Below are positions 32,543-41,525 of a DNA stretch of 64,000 nucleotides, one piece after another; position 1 is the first letter of the stretch, and each line of letters begins with the position of its first letter. A program made the translations under genes and the position numbers. The stretch lies in the NCBI RefSeq assembly GCF_014268785.2, contig NZ_JABWRD020000001.1, forward strand, positions 1,935,001 through 1,999,000, written 5' to 3'. The stretch is from Pseudomonas shirazensis (lineage in GTDB: Bacteria; Pseudomonadota; Gammaproteobacteria; Pseudomonadales; Pseudomonadaceae). The notes below the pieces were generated by a model that ran no database searches, was not told where the DNA came from, and worked only from the letters and a program-made list of their open reading frames with translations.

Positions 32543-33723
32543 TGAAGGTTCCTGCTTAACACCAATAGGGCGATATCATCCGGCATCTCCCCAAGCGTAG
32601 CCAATCCGAAACGTTGGCGCAGCCCATCCAGGCTACCCCCTGCTGCTTTGACGACCTCCGGCAACGCAGCCTCTTTATCTTTGAGCGTGTTACCGGGCAA
32701 AAGGTCCAGAATACCGTCCGACATCAGGCTGAGGCTGAACTGCGCGGGCAACTCGACCACCAGATCCTGATAGGTGGCCTCTTCGAACAACCCCACCGGC
32801 AAGCCGCGGCCTTCGAGGTAGCGCGTGTGCTCCGGGGTATACAGCACCGGCATTGGCAGGTGGCCGCCGACGGCGTAGGTCAAAAGGCCGGTGTCTTCGT
32901 CGATGACGCCACCGACCATGGTCACATGCTTGCCCAGCTTGCAGTTGATCAGGCCACGGTTGATGTGACTGAGCACTTCCGAAGGCTTGAAATCGCGCAT
33001 CTTGCCGCCACGCTTGAATTCGAACATCAGGCGGGTGGTCATGAATTTCAGCAGTACGGTCACGAACGCCGATGAAGCACCATGGCCGGATACATCGGCC
33101 AGGTAGAACGCGATACGCCGCTCATCCACGCGGAAGTAGTCGGCAAAGTCGCCCGACAGGTACAGCGACGGGATGATCTGGTGCTCGAAGGAGAACTCGC
33201 CGGCTACCCACGGGCTCTCGGGCAGCATGTTCATCTGCACCTGGCGCCCTGCGGTCTGGTCTTCCTGCAGCAGGTGCAGGCTGGCCTCGAGCTCGCGATT
33301 GGCGGTTTCCAGTTTGTCGCGATAGCGCTGGTTTTCGACCAGCAGGCGCGAGCGGTCAAGCGCACGGTGCACCGAGTGCTCCAGCACTGCCAGGTCCTCG
33401 AGCGGCTTTATCAGGTAATCGTCGGCGCCCAGGCGCAGAGCCTCGACAGCGTCGCTCATGACACCGGCACCCGACACCACGATCACCGGCAACTGCGGGG
33501 CCACTTCGCTGATCCGACGGATCAACTCAAGGCCGCCCATCTGCGGCATGCGCAGATCGCAGATCACGAGATCGGGCTGGTGTTGTTCGAAGACCTGAAG
33601 CCCCTGCTGGCCATTGCCGGCCTGGAGGACGCTAAAGCCGCTGTCTTCGAGATACGCGGCGAGGCTCGCACGGACCACGTCGTCGTCATCGATAATCAGC
33701 AGCGTTGCACTGGTTTTCTGCAT
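32539..33723 (-). CDS. rssB: Response regulator with PP2C phosphatase output, RssB
   Basis: A 394-residue protein: receiver domain (1-125) with acidic pocket IDDDD and phospho-acceptor Asp56 in VICDLRMP, a coiled-coil linker (about 140-180), then a PP2C/SpoIIE-type phosphatase (190-394) with LSGDFADYF, LADVSGHGASSAF and LMSDGILDL. Pseudomonas RssB is this type, unlike the short E. coli ClpXP adaptor. It is expected to dephosphorylate RssC. The start at 33723 fits the family (MQKTSATLLIIDDDD). Confidence 0.93.
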   Translation of the reverse strand: MQKTSATLLIIDDDDVVRASLAAYLEDSGFSVLQAGNGQQGLQVFEQHQPDLVICDLRMPQMGGLELIRRISEVAPQLPVIVVSGAGVMSDAVEALRLGADDYLIKPLEDLAVLEHSVHRALDRSRLLVENQRYRDKLETANRELEASLHLLQEDQTAGRQVQMNMLPESPWVAGEFSFEHQIIPSLYLSGDFADYFRVDERRIAFYLADVSGHGASSAFVTVLLKFMTTRLMFEFKRGGKMRDFKPSEVLSHINRGLINCKLGKHVTMVGGVIDEDTGLLTYAVGGHLPMPVLYTPEHTRYLEGRGLPVGLFEEATYQDLVVELPAQFSLSLMSDGILDLLPGNTLKDKEAALPEVVKAAGGSLDGLRQRFGLATLGEMPDDIALLVLSRNLQ

Positions 33724-34042
33724 GTGGGCGAACGGCGCCGGATTAGGTTTGCGTAGGATCGTCGCAATTGCGCCTATCACTACTGGAATACTGTTTGGCT
33801 GCTCTACCTATAGAGTTGTAGGACAAGAACTCTTGTCCGGCAACAGCAGAGGTGCCCTGTCAGGCGCAGACGGTACTCCCATCCGCCGGGGGTTTCAAGC
33901 ATGCGCGAGTCGGCTTGATTACACAGCGTTTGGCAAATTGCTGGTAGTTATAAGAAATGTGTTTGAGGTAACCCGATGGATGGTTGCAAGGCCCGTTGCG
34001 GGCCCAGCTTTGGGGCTGCTTTGCAGCCCCAGCTACCCGGAT
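33724..34042. other. Intergenic region between rssB and mlaA
   Basis: No gene is seen. A GC hairpin (34012-34019 and 34023-34030, loop of 3) next to the mlaA stop is a probable terminator without a long T-run. The rest should hold the rssB promoter; no clear boxes were identified. Confidence 0.6.
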
Positions 34043-34750
34043 TCAGAAGTCGTCTTCGACTTCGCCATCCTTGACCTTGAACTCGCGGTTCTGCAGGTAG
34101 GCGTTGCGGATGAACACGTACTTGTCGCCACTGATCAGCTTTTCAGCCGAGAGCAGGCTGGCACGGGTGTCAACCAGGTCTACCCCCAGCGTAGTGTTGC
34201 GGGTCGGTACATGATCGATGTAGCGGTACGGCTTGGTGTAGCTGTCCGGGTACTTGGCCAGGCCGTCACGCACGGTGCTCGGGCCGAGCAGCGGAATGAC
34301 CACGTAAGGGCCACTGGCGACGCCCCAGTAACCGAGGGTCTGACCGAAGTCTTCGTCGTTGCGCTGCAGGCCCATGCGGGTACCCACATCGAACAAGCCG
34401 CCAATACCGAAGGTGGTGTTGACGATCAAGCGGGCGGTGTCTACGCCAGCAGCGTGGGGCTTGAGCTGCAGAATATTGTTGGCCAGGTTGGTGACATCGC
34501 CGATGTTGCGGAAGACGTTGTGAATGCCGTCTTCGACGAACTGCGGGGTGATCGCCTGGTAGCCTTGGGCCAACGGCTTGAATGCATAGGTGTCGATCGT
34601 ATCGTTGAACCGGAAGATCGGCCGGTTGACCGCCTCCCAGGGATCTTCTTCGGTAGCTGCCTGCGTAGCAGCCACGGGCGCCAGCAACAGACTGGCGCAG
34701 ACACAGGCCTGGGTGATTCGCTCGATCACACTGGCGCCGATCCTATGCAT
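34043..34750 (-). CDS. mlaA: Outer-membrane lipid asymmetry protein MlaA (VacJ)
   Basis: A 235-residue protein that removes phospholipids from the outer leaflet of the outer membrane and hands them to MlaC. The family core is clear: DPWEAVNRPIFRFND, NIGDVTNLANNILQ, NTTFGIGGLFDVG, DFGQTLGYWGV and GPYVVIPLLGPS. A signal peptide occupies about residues 1-31 and ends in AATQAA. No lipobox cysteine is placed at its end, unlike E. coli MlaA, so it may not be lipidated. The start at 34750 has a GGAG site; an ATG eight codons earlier is less likely. Confidence 0.95.
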   Translation of the reverse strand: MHRIGASVIERITQACVCASLLLAPVAATQAATEEDPWEAVNRPIFRFNDTIDTYAFKPLAQGYQAITPQFVEDGIHNVFRNIGDVTNLANNILQLKPHAAGVDTARLIVNTTFGIGGLFDVGTRMGLQRNDEDFGQTLGYWGVASGPYVVIPLLGPSTVRDGLAKYPDSYTKPYRYIDHVPTRNTTLGVDLVDTRASLLSAEKLISGDKYVFIRNAYLQNREFKVKDGEVEDDF

Positions 34751-34940
34751 AGATGTTTCTCCATCAAGATTCACGGTCGCAGATGCGCGTTTGCTCTGCT
34801 GAGTTTGGGCGACAGTATAAAGCGTCGACGGCTGATAAACAGCTTTGCTGAGTATTGCTCAACATTTTGTCAGTAACTGTTGCTACGTCATCTACATGTA
34901 ACAGTCGCTACTTAGTCTGACTATTTTCAGGGAAGTTGCC

Positions 34941-35498
34941 ATGCACGACGCACCCGCCTTCACCGCTGTGCTTTTCGGGCTGCGTGGCTGCCTGGTGGAA
35001 ACCGCCAATGACGTGTCTGCGCCAGCGCCTGGCGCGCTGGCCATGCTGGCTGACCTGCATAGCCAGCAGGTGCCTTGCATCTGGCTGGATGAGCCCGGCA
35101 CCGGCGGGTCATTGACCAGGGTGCTGCCGAGCTGGCTGCCGGGGCATTCGACCCCTTCCCTGCCCTGGCCGGCACCGAATGCCTGCTGGCAGGCGCTGAT
35201 GCAGCTCAACAGCGCGAAGCTCGATGGCAGCGTGCTGGTCAGCGGTGATCCGCGCTTGCTTGAATCTGCGCTCAAAGCCGGTTTGTGGACTATCGGCCTG
35301 GCGGCATGCAGCCCCCGCTGCGAGGCCTCGGCGAAGCGCTGGCAGGCGATGACCGCCCAAGCCCAGCAAGCGAATCGCGGCAAGGCCACCCTGGAGCTGT
35401 TCAGGCTCGGCGCGCATTCGGTGATCGATCATCTGGAAGCGCTACAACCGTGCCTGGCGGATATCGCCCAACGCCGCCGCAAAGGTGAAAAACCCTGA
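34941..35498 (+). CDS. HAD-like phosphonatase-related protein lacking the catalytic aspartate
   Basis: A 185-residue protein similar to the PA2803-type group of HAD-like proteins. The N-terminal strand reads AVLFGLRGCLVET, where active enzymes have DxxGT; the nucleophile aspartate is replaced by glycine. SVLVSGDPRLLESALKAGLWTIGL resembles HAD motif IV, and the cap is short. It is therefore probably a pseudoenzyme, maybe regulatory. It is followed by a DUF4404 gene. Confidence 0.8.
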   Translation: MHDAPAFTAVLFGLRGCLVETANDVSAPAPGALAMLADLHSQQVPCIWLDEPGTGGSLTRVLPSWLPGHSTPSLPWPAPNACWQALMQLNSAKLDGSVLVSGDPRLLESALKAGLWTIGLAACSPRCEASAKRWQAMTAQAQQANRGKATLELFRLGAHSVIDHLEALQPCLADIAQRRRKGEKP

Positions 35499-35620
35499 TA
35501 CAGGCGGCTTGATGCGGATCATGCAAAGCCGTGGCGAGTGGATTACGCTTGAGGCATGCGCGAACCTTTGCCCAATGGCCGAGGTCCATGCTTTGCCAAG
35601 TCATAGAGGGAGAACACCTG

Positions 35621-35884
35621 ATGCCTGCCCGCGAATTGCAAGAGCAGCTCGATAGCCTGCGCGATCAACTGGATCGCAACCCGCCGCTCACGCTGGAAGA
35701 GCGCGACAACCTGCACAGCCTGATGCAACAGATCGAGGCGCAGATCAAACTGGAAGAAGCCACCCAGGACACCAACCTGGTCGACGGCGTCAACCTCGCC
35801 GTCGAGCGCTTCGAGGTGGCCCACCCCGACCTCACCGCCACGCTGCGCAACATCGCCAACAGCTTGCACAGCATGGGCATCTGA
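35621..35884 (+). CDS. DUF4404 family protein
   Basis: An 87-residue all-helical acidic protein beginning MPARELQEQLDSLRDQLDRNPPLT, the DUF4404 pattern. It has no signal or membrane segment. An AGAGGGAG site precedes the ATG at 35621; a longer frame upstream is not supported. Function unknown. It is conserved between the HAD-like gene and queF in pseudomonads. Confidence 0.85.
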   Translation: MPARELQEQLDSLRDQLDRNPPLTLEERDNLHSLMQQIEAQIKLEEATQDTNLVDGVNLAVERFEVAHPDLTATLRNIANSLHSMGI

Positions 35885-35893
35885 ATCAGGCGG

Positions 35894-35925
35894 GGCCGAC
35901 GCGGCACTCAGATGCCCCGTCGGCC
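35894..35925. terminator. Hairpin between convergent DUF4404 and queF genes
   Basis: An 8-bp inverted repeat (35894-35901 and 35918-35925) lies in the 46-bp gap between two converging stop codons. It could end transcripts from both sides; T-runs are weak. Confidence 0.5.
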
Positions 35926-35930
35926 AACTA

Positions 35931-36761
35931 TTACTGCCGAACCAGACGCAGGTTTTGCGGGCTGATCGGCCCGTTGCTGCGGTACGGGTTGATATCCAGC
36001 CCACCGCGACGCACATACCGCGCGTACACCGTCAGGTGCTCAGGCTGCAGCAAGCGCTTGAGGTCCAGATAGATCCGCTCGACACACTGCTCATGGAAGT
36101 CAGCGTGCTGGCGGAAGCTCACCAGATACGTCAGCAAGCTGGCGTGATCCAGCGCCAGGCCCTTGTACTTGACTACCACCGTGCCCCAGTCAGGCTGGCC
36201 GGTCACCGGGCAATTGGACTTGAGCAGGTGGCTGTGCACCGTCTCTTCCACTACTTGGGTTGAATCGCACTGCAACAGTTGCGGCTGCGGTTGCTCGTAG
36301 TTGCTGATCGCGACATCGAGTTCGTCAATGCACACCCCAGGCAATGCCACTACACCTTCATCCTGCACTTCTGCCAGGCTGCGCACGCGCACCGTCACCG
36401 GCGCGCCCGCAGCGGCAGACAAGTCTTTCTCCAGGCAAGCCTGCAGCTCAGCGCTGCTGGCAAAGGCCGTCTGGTTAAGCGAGTTGAGGTACAGCTTGAA
36501 CGACTTCGATTCGATGATATTCGGTGACTGTGCCGGGATGGCGAACTCACCGATGGCCACCACCGGCTTGCCGGACGGCAACAGCCAGGACAGCTCAAAG
36601 CAGTTCCAGTAATCAACGCCCTGCCACGGCAGGGCGTCGCCACTGACACCAAGCTCGTCCCACTTGGCCAGGCGCGGAATCGGGAACAGCAGCGACGGGG
36701 TGTAGGTTGAAATGTATTCACTGGATTTACCCAGCGGAGAGTCTTCGGCAGCGGGATGCAT
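35931..36761 (-). CDS. queF: NADPH-dependent preQ0 reductase QueF
   Basis: A 276-residue two-domain (type II) enzyme that reduces 7-cyano-7-deazaguanine to preQ1 in queuosine synthesis. The catalytic Cys184 is in [12 protein letters not shown] with Asp191. [12 protein letters not shown] (83-94) is the NADPH/substrate motif. Length matches E. coli QueF (282). Single gene, convergent with DUF4404. Confidence 0.97.
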   Translation of the reverse strand: MHPAAEDSPLGKSSEYISTYTPSLLFPIPRLAKWDELGVSGDALPWQGVDYWNCFELSWLLPSGKPVVAIGEFAIPAQSPNIIESKSFKLYLNSLNQTAFASSAELQACLEKDLSAAAGAPVTVRVRSLAEVQDEGVVALPGVCIDELDVAISNYEQPQPQLLQCDSTQVVEETVHSHLLKSNCPVTGQPDWGTVVVKYKGLALDHASLLTYLVSFRQHADFHEQCVERIYLDLKRLLQPEHLTVYARYVRRGGLDINPYRSNGPISPQNLRLVRQ

Positions 36762-36827
36762 GGTCAGGACCTGGAAAAAACGGATGCGCCCAGTTTACCG
36801 GTTTTGCAGCCCGCCTTGGGTCCGAAC

Positions 36828-37319
36828 TCACTCGATGGTCAGCGGCCCGACCATCCCGGCCTGATAATGCCCCGGCACGTTGCAGGCAAACTCGATCGGC
36901 GCAGCGCTACGGAAGGTCCAGGTCAGCTCGCCGCGCTGGCCGGGCTGCAGCAGCACGGTGTTGCCGCTGTCGTGGCCGTGTTCACCATGGCCCATCTGGC
37001 TGTGATTCATGCCCCCGCTGAACAGTTTGCCCTGCATCGCCACCATCTGTTTCTGATGCTCTGCGTGCATGGCCTTGTCGCCCAGATTGAACTCGTGGGG
37101 CAACTGGCCCTGGTTGATCAGCACAAAACGCACGGTCTCGCCGGCCTTGACCTGCAAACTGCTGGGCTCAAAGGCGATGTCCTTGAGCACCACCTCAACC
37201 GTGCGAGTGGCCTTGGCCGCTGGCGCTGGCTCACCGAAAGCGAAGCTGGTGTGCTCGGCGTCAGCCCAGCCCGACGTGCTGAACAGCGCGAAGGCAGCAG
37301 CGATGAACAGGTGTTTCAT
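36828..37319 (-). CDS. Periplasmic cupredoxin copper-binding protein
   Basis: A 163-residue exported protein: signal peptide at 1-19 (cleavage after GWA). The cupredoxin fold has type-1 copper ligands His75 (LPHEF), Cys146, His151 and Met156 in the pattern FACNVPGHYQAGM. A His/Met-rich loop (85-117) may bind more copper. It corresponds to P. aeruginosa PA2807. It is divergent from copR, with a CopR-like box between them, so copper induction is likely. Confidence 0.9.
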   Translation of the reverse strand: MKHLFIAAAFALFSTSGWADAEHTSFAFGEPAPAAKATRTVEVVLKDIAFEPSSLQVKAGETVRFVLINQGQLPHEFNLGDKAMHAEHQKQMVAMQGKLFSGGMNHSQMGHGEHGHDSGNTVLLQPGQRGELTWTFRSAAPIEFACNVPGHYQAGMVGPLTIE

Positions 37320-37390
37320 ATCTACTCCGATAATGACGGCAATGTCGTGCCACTCTGCGCTGGCGCAGCTGGCAACTGGCTGACCGCAAG

Positions 37391-37405
37391 ATTACAACTT
37401 TGTCA
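37391..37405. promoter_or_regulatory. CopR/CusR-type box
   Basis: ATTAC-N5-TGTCA (reading TGACA-N5-GTAAT on the other strand) lies between the divergent cupredoxin and copR genes. The spacing resembles binding boxes of heavy-metal response regulators. Confidence 0.6.
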
Positions 37406-37470
37406 GCTTGGCTTGAGAGCGGGTTCGTCACGTATCATTTCCACTACTCCCTGACCGACGCAAAAACCTG

Positions 37471-38151
37471 ATGAAACTGCTGATCGTCGAAGACCAGGTC
37501 AAGACTGGCCAATACCTGCAACAAGGCCTCACCGAGGCCGGCTTTGCCTGCGAGCTCAGCGCCGACGGCGAAACCGGGCTGCACCTGGCGCTGACCGGCG
37601 ATCATGCACTGCTGATTCTTGATGTGATGCTGCCAGGCCGCAGCGGTTGGGAGATTCTGCAGGCGGTACGCCAGGCAGGGCTCGCCACCCCAGTATTGTT
37701 CCTCACCGCCCGCGACGCCGTGGAGGACCGCGTGCATGGCCTGGAACTGGGCGCAGACGACTATCTGGTCAAGCCGTTCGCCTTCTCCGAGCTGCTGGCC
37801 CGCGTGCGCAGCTTGCTGCGCCGAGGCGCCGCCGGGGTGCAGGACACCACCCTGGCCTTGGCGGACCTGCGCCTGGACTTGATCCGCCGCCGCGCCGAGC
37901 GTGCCGGCCAACGCGTCGACCTTACCGCCAAGGAGTTCGCCCTGCTGGAATTGCTATTGCGCCGCCAGGGCGAGGTGCTGCCCAAGTCGTTGATTGCCTC
38001 GCAGGTATGGGACATGAACTTCGACAGCGACACCAACGTCATCGAAGTGGCCATCCGCAGGCTGCGGCTGAAGATCGACGACGGTCACGCCAGCAAGCTG
38101 ATACACACGGTGCGTGGCATGGGTTATGTACTCGAAGAGCGCCAGGACTGA
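37471..38151 (+). CDS. copR: Copper-responsive OmpR-family regulator CopR
   Basis: A 226-residue regulator: receiver domain with phospho-acceptor Asp51 (LILDVMLPG), Lys in YLVKPF, and a winged-helix C-terminal domain ([25 protein letters not shown]). It belongs to the CopR/CusR/IrlR heavy-metal group. Synteny with queF and the cupredoxin supports copper. Its stop overlaps the copS start (TGATG). Confidence 0.92.
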   Translation: MKLLIVEDQVKTGQYLQQGLTEAGFACELSADGETGLHLALTGDHALLILDVMLPGRSGWEILQAVRQAGLATPVLFLTARDAVEDRVHGLELGADDYLVKPFAFSELLARVRSLLRRGAAGVQDTTLALADLRLDLIRRRAERAGQRVDLTAKEFALLELLLRRQGEVLPKSLIASQVWDMNFDSDTNVIEVAIRRLRLKIDDGHASKLIHTVRGMGYVLEERQD

Positions 38152-39551
38152 TGCGCCGGATATCCCTCGGCAGCCGCCTCGCTCTGCTGTTTGCTGCCTG
38201 TACCGCGGCGGTTTCGCTTGGCGCCGGCGTGCTCTTCACCCAAGCCAGCGAGCAGCATTTCATCGAGTTGGATGAGCAACTGCTCGACACTCGCCTGACG
38301 CAGTTACGCGAGCAACTTACCGGTCTCCAGACACGGCAGCAGGTGGTCGACAGGCTCCCCGAGCTACGGAGCCAATTCAACCTCCAGACCGATGTCGCAC
38401 TGCGCATCAGCAGCGGCACGGGCCAAGCCTGGTTCGAAAGCCGGCAAGGTTTGCCCGATGCCAACCAGTCTGCACAACTGAAGACACTGCAGGCCGGCGG
38501 CGTCGACTATCGCGGCTTGTCGGCGCCATTGATCGAGCATGATCCACAGTCACCGCAACTGACCGTGTTGCTCGACATCACCCATCACCAACATTTCTTG
38601 CAGAGCATGCAGCGCTTGATCTGGCTAACGGTGGGCCTGTCGGCACTAGCCACGGCATTGCTCGGCGCCTGGGCGGTACGCCGCGGCTTGCGCCCGTTGC
38701 GCCAGATCGGCGCGGTGGCGGCGAGCGTCAACGCTCGTTCGCTGACCACACGCCTGCCAGTGGCGCAGATGCCCGAGGAGTTGGCTCAGCTGGCAGAAAG
38801 CATGAATGCCATGCTGCAGCGGCTGGACGATGCGTTTCAACGGCTGTCGGCGTTCTCCGCAGACATCGCCCATGAACTGCGCACGCCGTTGTCGAACCTG
38901 CTGACCCACACTCAGGTGACGCTAACCCGCCCACGCAGCCTGGACGAATACCGCGAGGCCTTGCATGGCAACCTGGAGGAGCTGCAATGGATGGCGCAGC
39001 TGGTCAACGACATGCTCTACCTGGCCAAGGCTGAGCACGGCCTGCTGGTGCCTGAACAGCAGGTGCTGGACCTTGCCTCGGAAGTGGATGCACTGCTGGA
39101 GTATTACGCGCCACTGGCTGAGGACGCTGGAGTGACCCTGCTCCGCGAAGGTGAGCTGGTGATCGAGGGCGATCGGCAGATGTTGCGGCGGGCGTTTTCC
39201 AACTTGCTGGAAAATGCGCTGCGGTTTGCTGGAGCAGGTGGCGTGGTGAAGGTGGGTTTACAAGCTGGAGGCCAAGTTACGGTCGCCAATACCGGTGCGG
39301 CGATTGAAGCAGCGGCTGCGCAGCGCTTGTTTGATCGATTCTACCGCGGGGATTCGGCACGGGCCGAAGGAGGCGCTGAGCACGCCGGGCTGGGCCTGGC
39401 AATTACCCGTTCGATCGTCCTCGCCCATGGTGGCGGGATTCAGGTGGAGTGCGAAGCAGGATGGACGCGGTTTGTGATTGATTTCGGCAAGGGGCCGCAC
39501 AGCGGCCCCAAAGATACCAGCGCCGGTCTCACTCGTAACGCAACGCCATAG
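38151..39551 (+). CDS. copS: Copper sensor histidine kinase CopS
   Basis: A 466-residue membrane kinase. Membrane segments lie at about 8-30 and 155-175, flanking a periplasmic sensor with several histidines. HAMP follows at 176-229, the phospho-accepting His241 is in ADIAHELRTPLSNL, and the ATPase has LENALRFAG and GLGLAI. It belongs to the heavy-metal sensor kinase group. The C-terminus overlaps the end of lolE on the other strand (39529-39551). Confidence 0.92.
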   Translation: MRRISLGSRLALLFAACTAAVSLGAGVLFTQASEQHFIELDEQLLDTRLTQLREQLTGLQTRQQVVDRLPELRSQFNLQTDVALRISSGTGQAWFESRQGLPDANQSAQLKTLQAGGVDYRGLSAPLIEHDPQSPQLTVLLDITHHQHFLQSMQRLIWLTVGLSALATALLGAWAVRRGLRPLRQIGAVAASVNARSLTTRLPVAQMPEELAQLAESMNAMLQRLDDAFQRLSAFSADIAHELRTPLSNLLTHTQVTLTRPRSLDEYREALHGNLEELQWMAQLVNDMLYLAKAEHGLLVPEQQVLDLASEVDALLEYYAPLAEDAGVTLLREGELVIEGDRQMLRRAFSNLLENALRFAGAGGVVKVGLQAGGQVTVANTGAAIEAAAAQRLFDRFYRGDSARAEGGAEHAGLGLAITRSIVLAHGGGIQVECEAGWTRFVIDFGKGPHSGPKDTSAGLTRNATP

Positions 39552-40773
39552 CCGGCTCGATCTGCGAAGCCCGGTAAGCCGGATACACGGTCGCCAGGAA
39601 GCTCATCACCAAGCCCGCCGTACAGATCATCAGCACATCCCCCCACTGCAACTGCGAGGGCAAGCTGCTGATGAAATACACATCGGAGGTGAAGATGTGC
39701 TGGCCGCTGACCCGCTCCAGCCAGCCAACGATCTGACTCACGTTGATCGCCGCAATTACCCCCAGCACCCCGCCAATCAGCGTGCCGACCACACCGATCA
39801 AGCTGCCCTGAACCATGAACGTGCCCATGATCTGCATCGGCGTGGCGCCAATGGTGCGCAGGATGGCGATATCCGCGCCCTTGTCGTTCACCACCATCAC
39901 CAAGGTGGCGATGATATTGAACGCCGCCACCGCGATGATCATCATCAGCAGCAAGCCGATCATGGTCTTTTCCATCTTCATGGCGCTGAACAGGCTGCCC
40001 TGGGTGTGCGACCAGTCATCGGCGTGATAGGCATCGCCCAACTGCCCGGCAATGGCCTTGGACACCTGCGGCGCCGCGTACAAGTCCTGCAATTTGAGCC
40101 GCACGCCCTGCACGCTGCCCGGCGCCCAGCGCTGCATCTCGGCGGCGTCGGCCACGTTGATATAAGCCTGCGAGCCATCCAGCTCGGCACCAACCTTGAA
40201 GATGCCGACCACGGTCAGGCGCTGCATGCGTGGCGTGATACCACCCGGGGCCTTGCTGATTTCCGGCACGATCAAAGTCAGCTTGTCACCGGTGTTGAGC
40301 CGGAAGCGCCGCGCCGTCAGCTCGCCGATCACCACCCCGTATTCACCCGGGACCAGATCCTGCAAAGCGCCCTGGACGATATGCTGGCCGACGATCGACA
40401 CCTTGCCCTCTTCGGCCGGCTCGATCCCGCTGACCTGAATCGGCTGCATCGCACCTTTGTACGAGAGCATGCCTTCCATTTCGGTGACCGGCGCCGCAGC
40501 GACCACTGCCGGGTTCTTCAGCGCTGCGTCAGCCACGCTGCGCCAGTCGCTCAGCGGCTGCACGCCAAGGATGCTCGCATGCGGCACCAGGCCAAGAATG
40601 CGTGAGCTCATTTCGCGCTGGAAGCCGTTCATCACCGACAGCACCACGATCATGGCCAGCACGCCCAGGGACAAGCCGATCATCGAAGTCATCGAGATGA
40701 ACGAGATGAAGTGATTGCGGCGCTTGGCACGGGTGTAGCGAGCACCGATGAACAAGGGCAAGGGTCTGAACAT
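39529..40773 (-). CDS. lolE: Lipoprotein-releasing transporter permease LolE
   Basis: A 414-residue inner-membrane permease with one N-terminal and three C-terminal membrane segments and a large periplasmic domain. [27 protein letters not shown] is the family start and is nearly repeated in lolC. With LolC and LolD it lifts lipoproteins from the inner membrane to LolA. It is the last gene of lolCDE. The start at 40773 was set by alignment with lolC. Confidence 0.93.
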   Translation of the reverse strand: MFRPLPLFIGARYTRAKRRNHFISFISMTSMIGLSLGVLAMIVVLSVMNGFQREMSSRILGLVPHASILGVQPLSDWRSVADAALKNPAVVAAAPVTEMEGMLSYKGAMQPIQVSGIEPAEEGKVSIVGQHIVQGALQDLVPGEYGVVIGELTARRFRLNTGDKLTLIVPEISKAPGGITPRMQRLTVVGIFKVGAELDGSQAYINVADAAEMQRWAPGSVQGVRLKLQDLYAAPQVSKAIAGQLGDAYHADDWSHTQGSLFSAMKMEKTMIGLLLMMIIAVAAFNIIATLVMVVNDKGADIAILRTIGATPMQIMGTFMVQGSLIGVVGTLIGGVLGVIAAINVSQIVGWLERVSGQHIFTSDVYFISSLPSQLQWGDVLMICTAGLVMSFLATVYPAYRASQIEPAMALRYE

Positions 40774-40834
40774 GTACGAGAACACCCAATGAACAAAAGT
40801 TGCGGGGTGGATCATTCCACCCCGGGCAGTCGAC

Positions 40835-41518
40835 TCAGATCGCCACCAGGTGGCCATCTTCCAGCTTGAGCACGCGATCCATCTGCCGCGCCAGGCTCAG
40901 GTCGTGGGTCACCACCAGGAACGCAGTGCGCGATGAGCTGGAAAGCTCTTGCATCAGTTCCTGAATGCCCTGCGCAGTGTGATGGTCGAGGTTGCCGGTC
41001 GGCTCATCGAGCATCACCAGCCCCGGCCGATTGACCAGAGCGCGGGCGATCGCCACACGCTGGCGCTCACCACCGGACAGCTCGGCCGGTTTGTGGCTCA
41101 GGCGATGGCCGAGGCCAACCCGCTTGAGCAAGGCCTCGGCACGCTCGCGCGCTTCCGGGATCGGCGTGCGCCCGATCAGCAGCGGCATGCACACGTTTTC
41201 CAGCGCCGTGAACTCGGCCAGCAGGTGGTGAAACTGATACACGAAGCCCAGCGCTCGGTTGCGCAGCAGGCCACGGGCGCGCTCGCCCAGTGCCGACAAC
41301 TCTTCGCCAGCCAGCCACACGCTGCCCTGGCTCGGCGTGTCGAGGCCGCCCAGCAAGTTGAGCAAGGTACTCTTGCCGGAACCGGAGCTGCCGACAATCG
41401 CCACCCGCTCACCCGGCAGCAGTTCAAGCTGCAGATTGGCCAGCACCTGCACCGACTCCGGGCCCTCGTCGTAGGACTTGCCCAGGTTGCGGCAACTCAG
41501 AACGGCTTTATCACTCAT
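40835..41518 (-). CDS. lolD: Lipoprotein-releasing ATPase LolD
   Basis: A 227-residue ABC ATPase. Walker A is GSSGSGKST, the signature LSGGERQ, Walker B LVMLDEP and the switch His in VVTHD. It powers LolCE. The start [11 protein letters not shown] at 41518 gives the usual length; an ATG at 41533 with a better ribosome site would add five residues and overlap lolC. Confidence 0.95.
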   Translation of the reverse strand: MSDKAVLSCRNLGKSYDEGPESVQVLANLQLELLPGERVAIVGSSGSGKSTLLNLLGGLDTPSQGSVWLAGEELSALGERARGLLRNRALGFVYQFHHLLAEFTALENVCMPLLIGRTPIPEARERAEALLKRVGLGHRLSHKPAELSGGERQRVAIARALVNRPGLVMLDEPTGNLDHHTAQGIQELMQELSSSSRTAFLVVTHDLSLARQMDRVLKLEDGHLVAI

Positions 41519-41525
41519 GCGCGAC

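Noticed and set aside
37647..38150. Longer start for copS inside copR
   Set aside because: The upstream part reads copR in another frame; the kinase clearly starts [13 protein letters not shown] at 38151.
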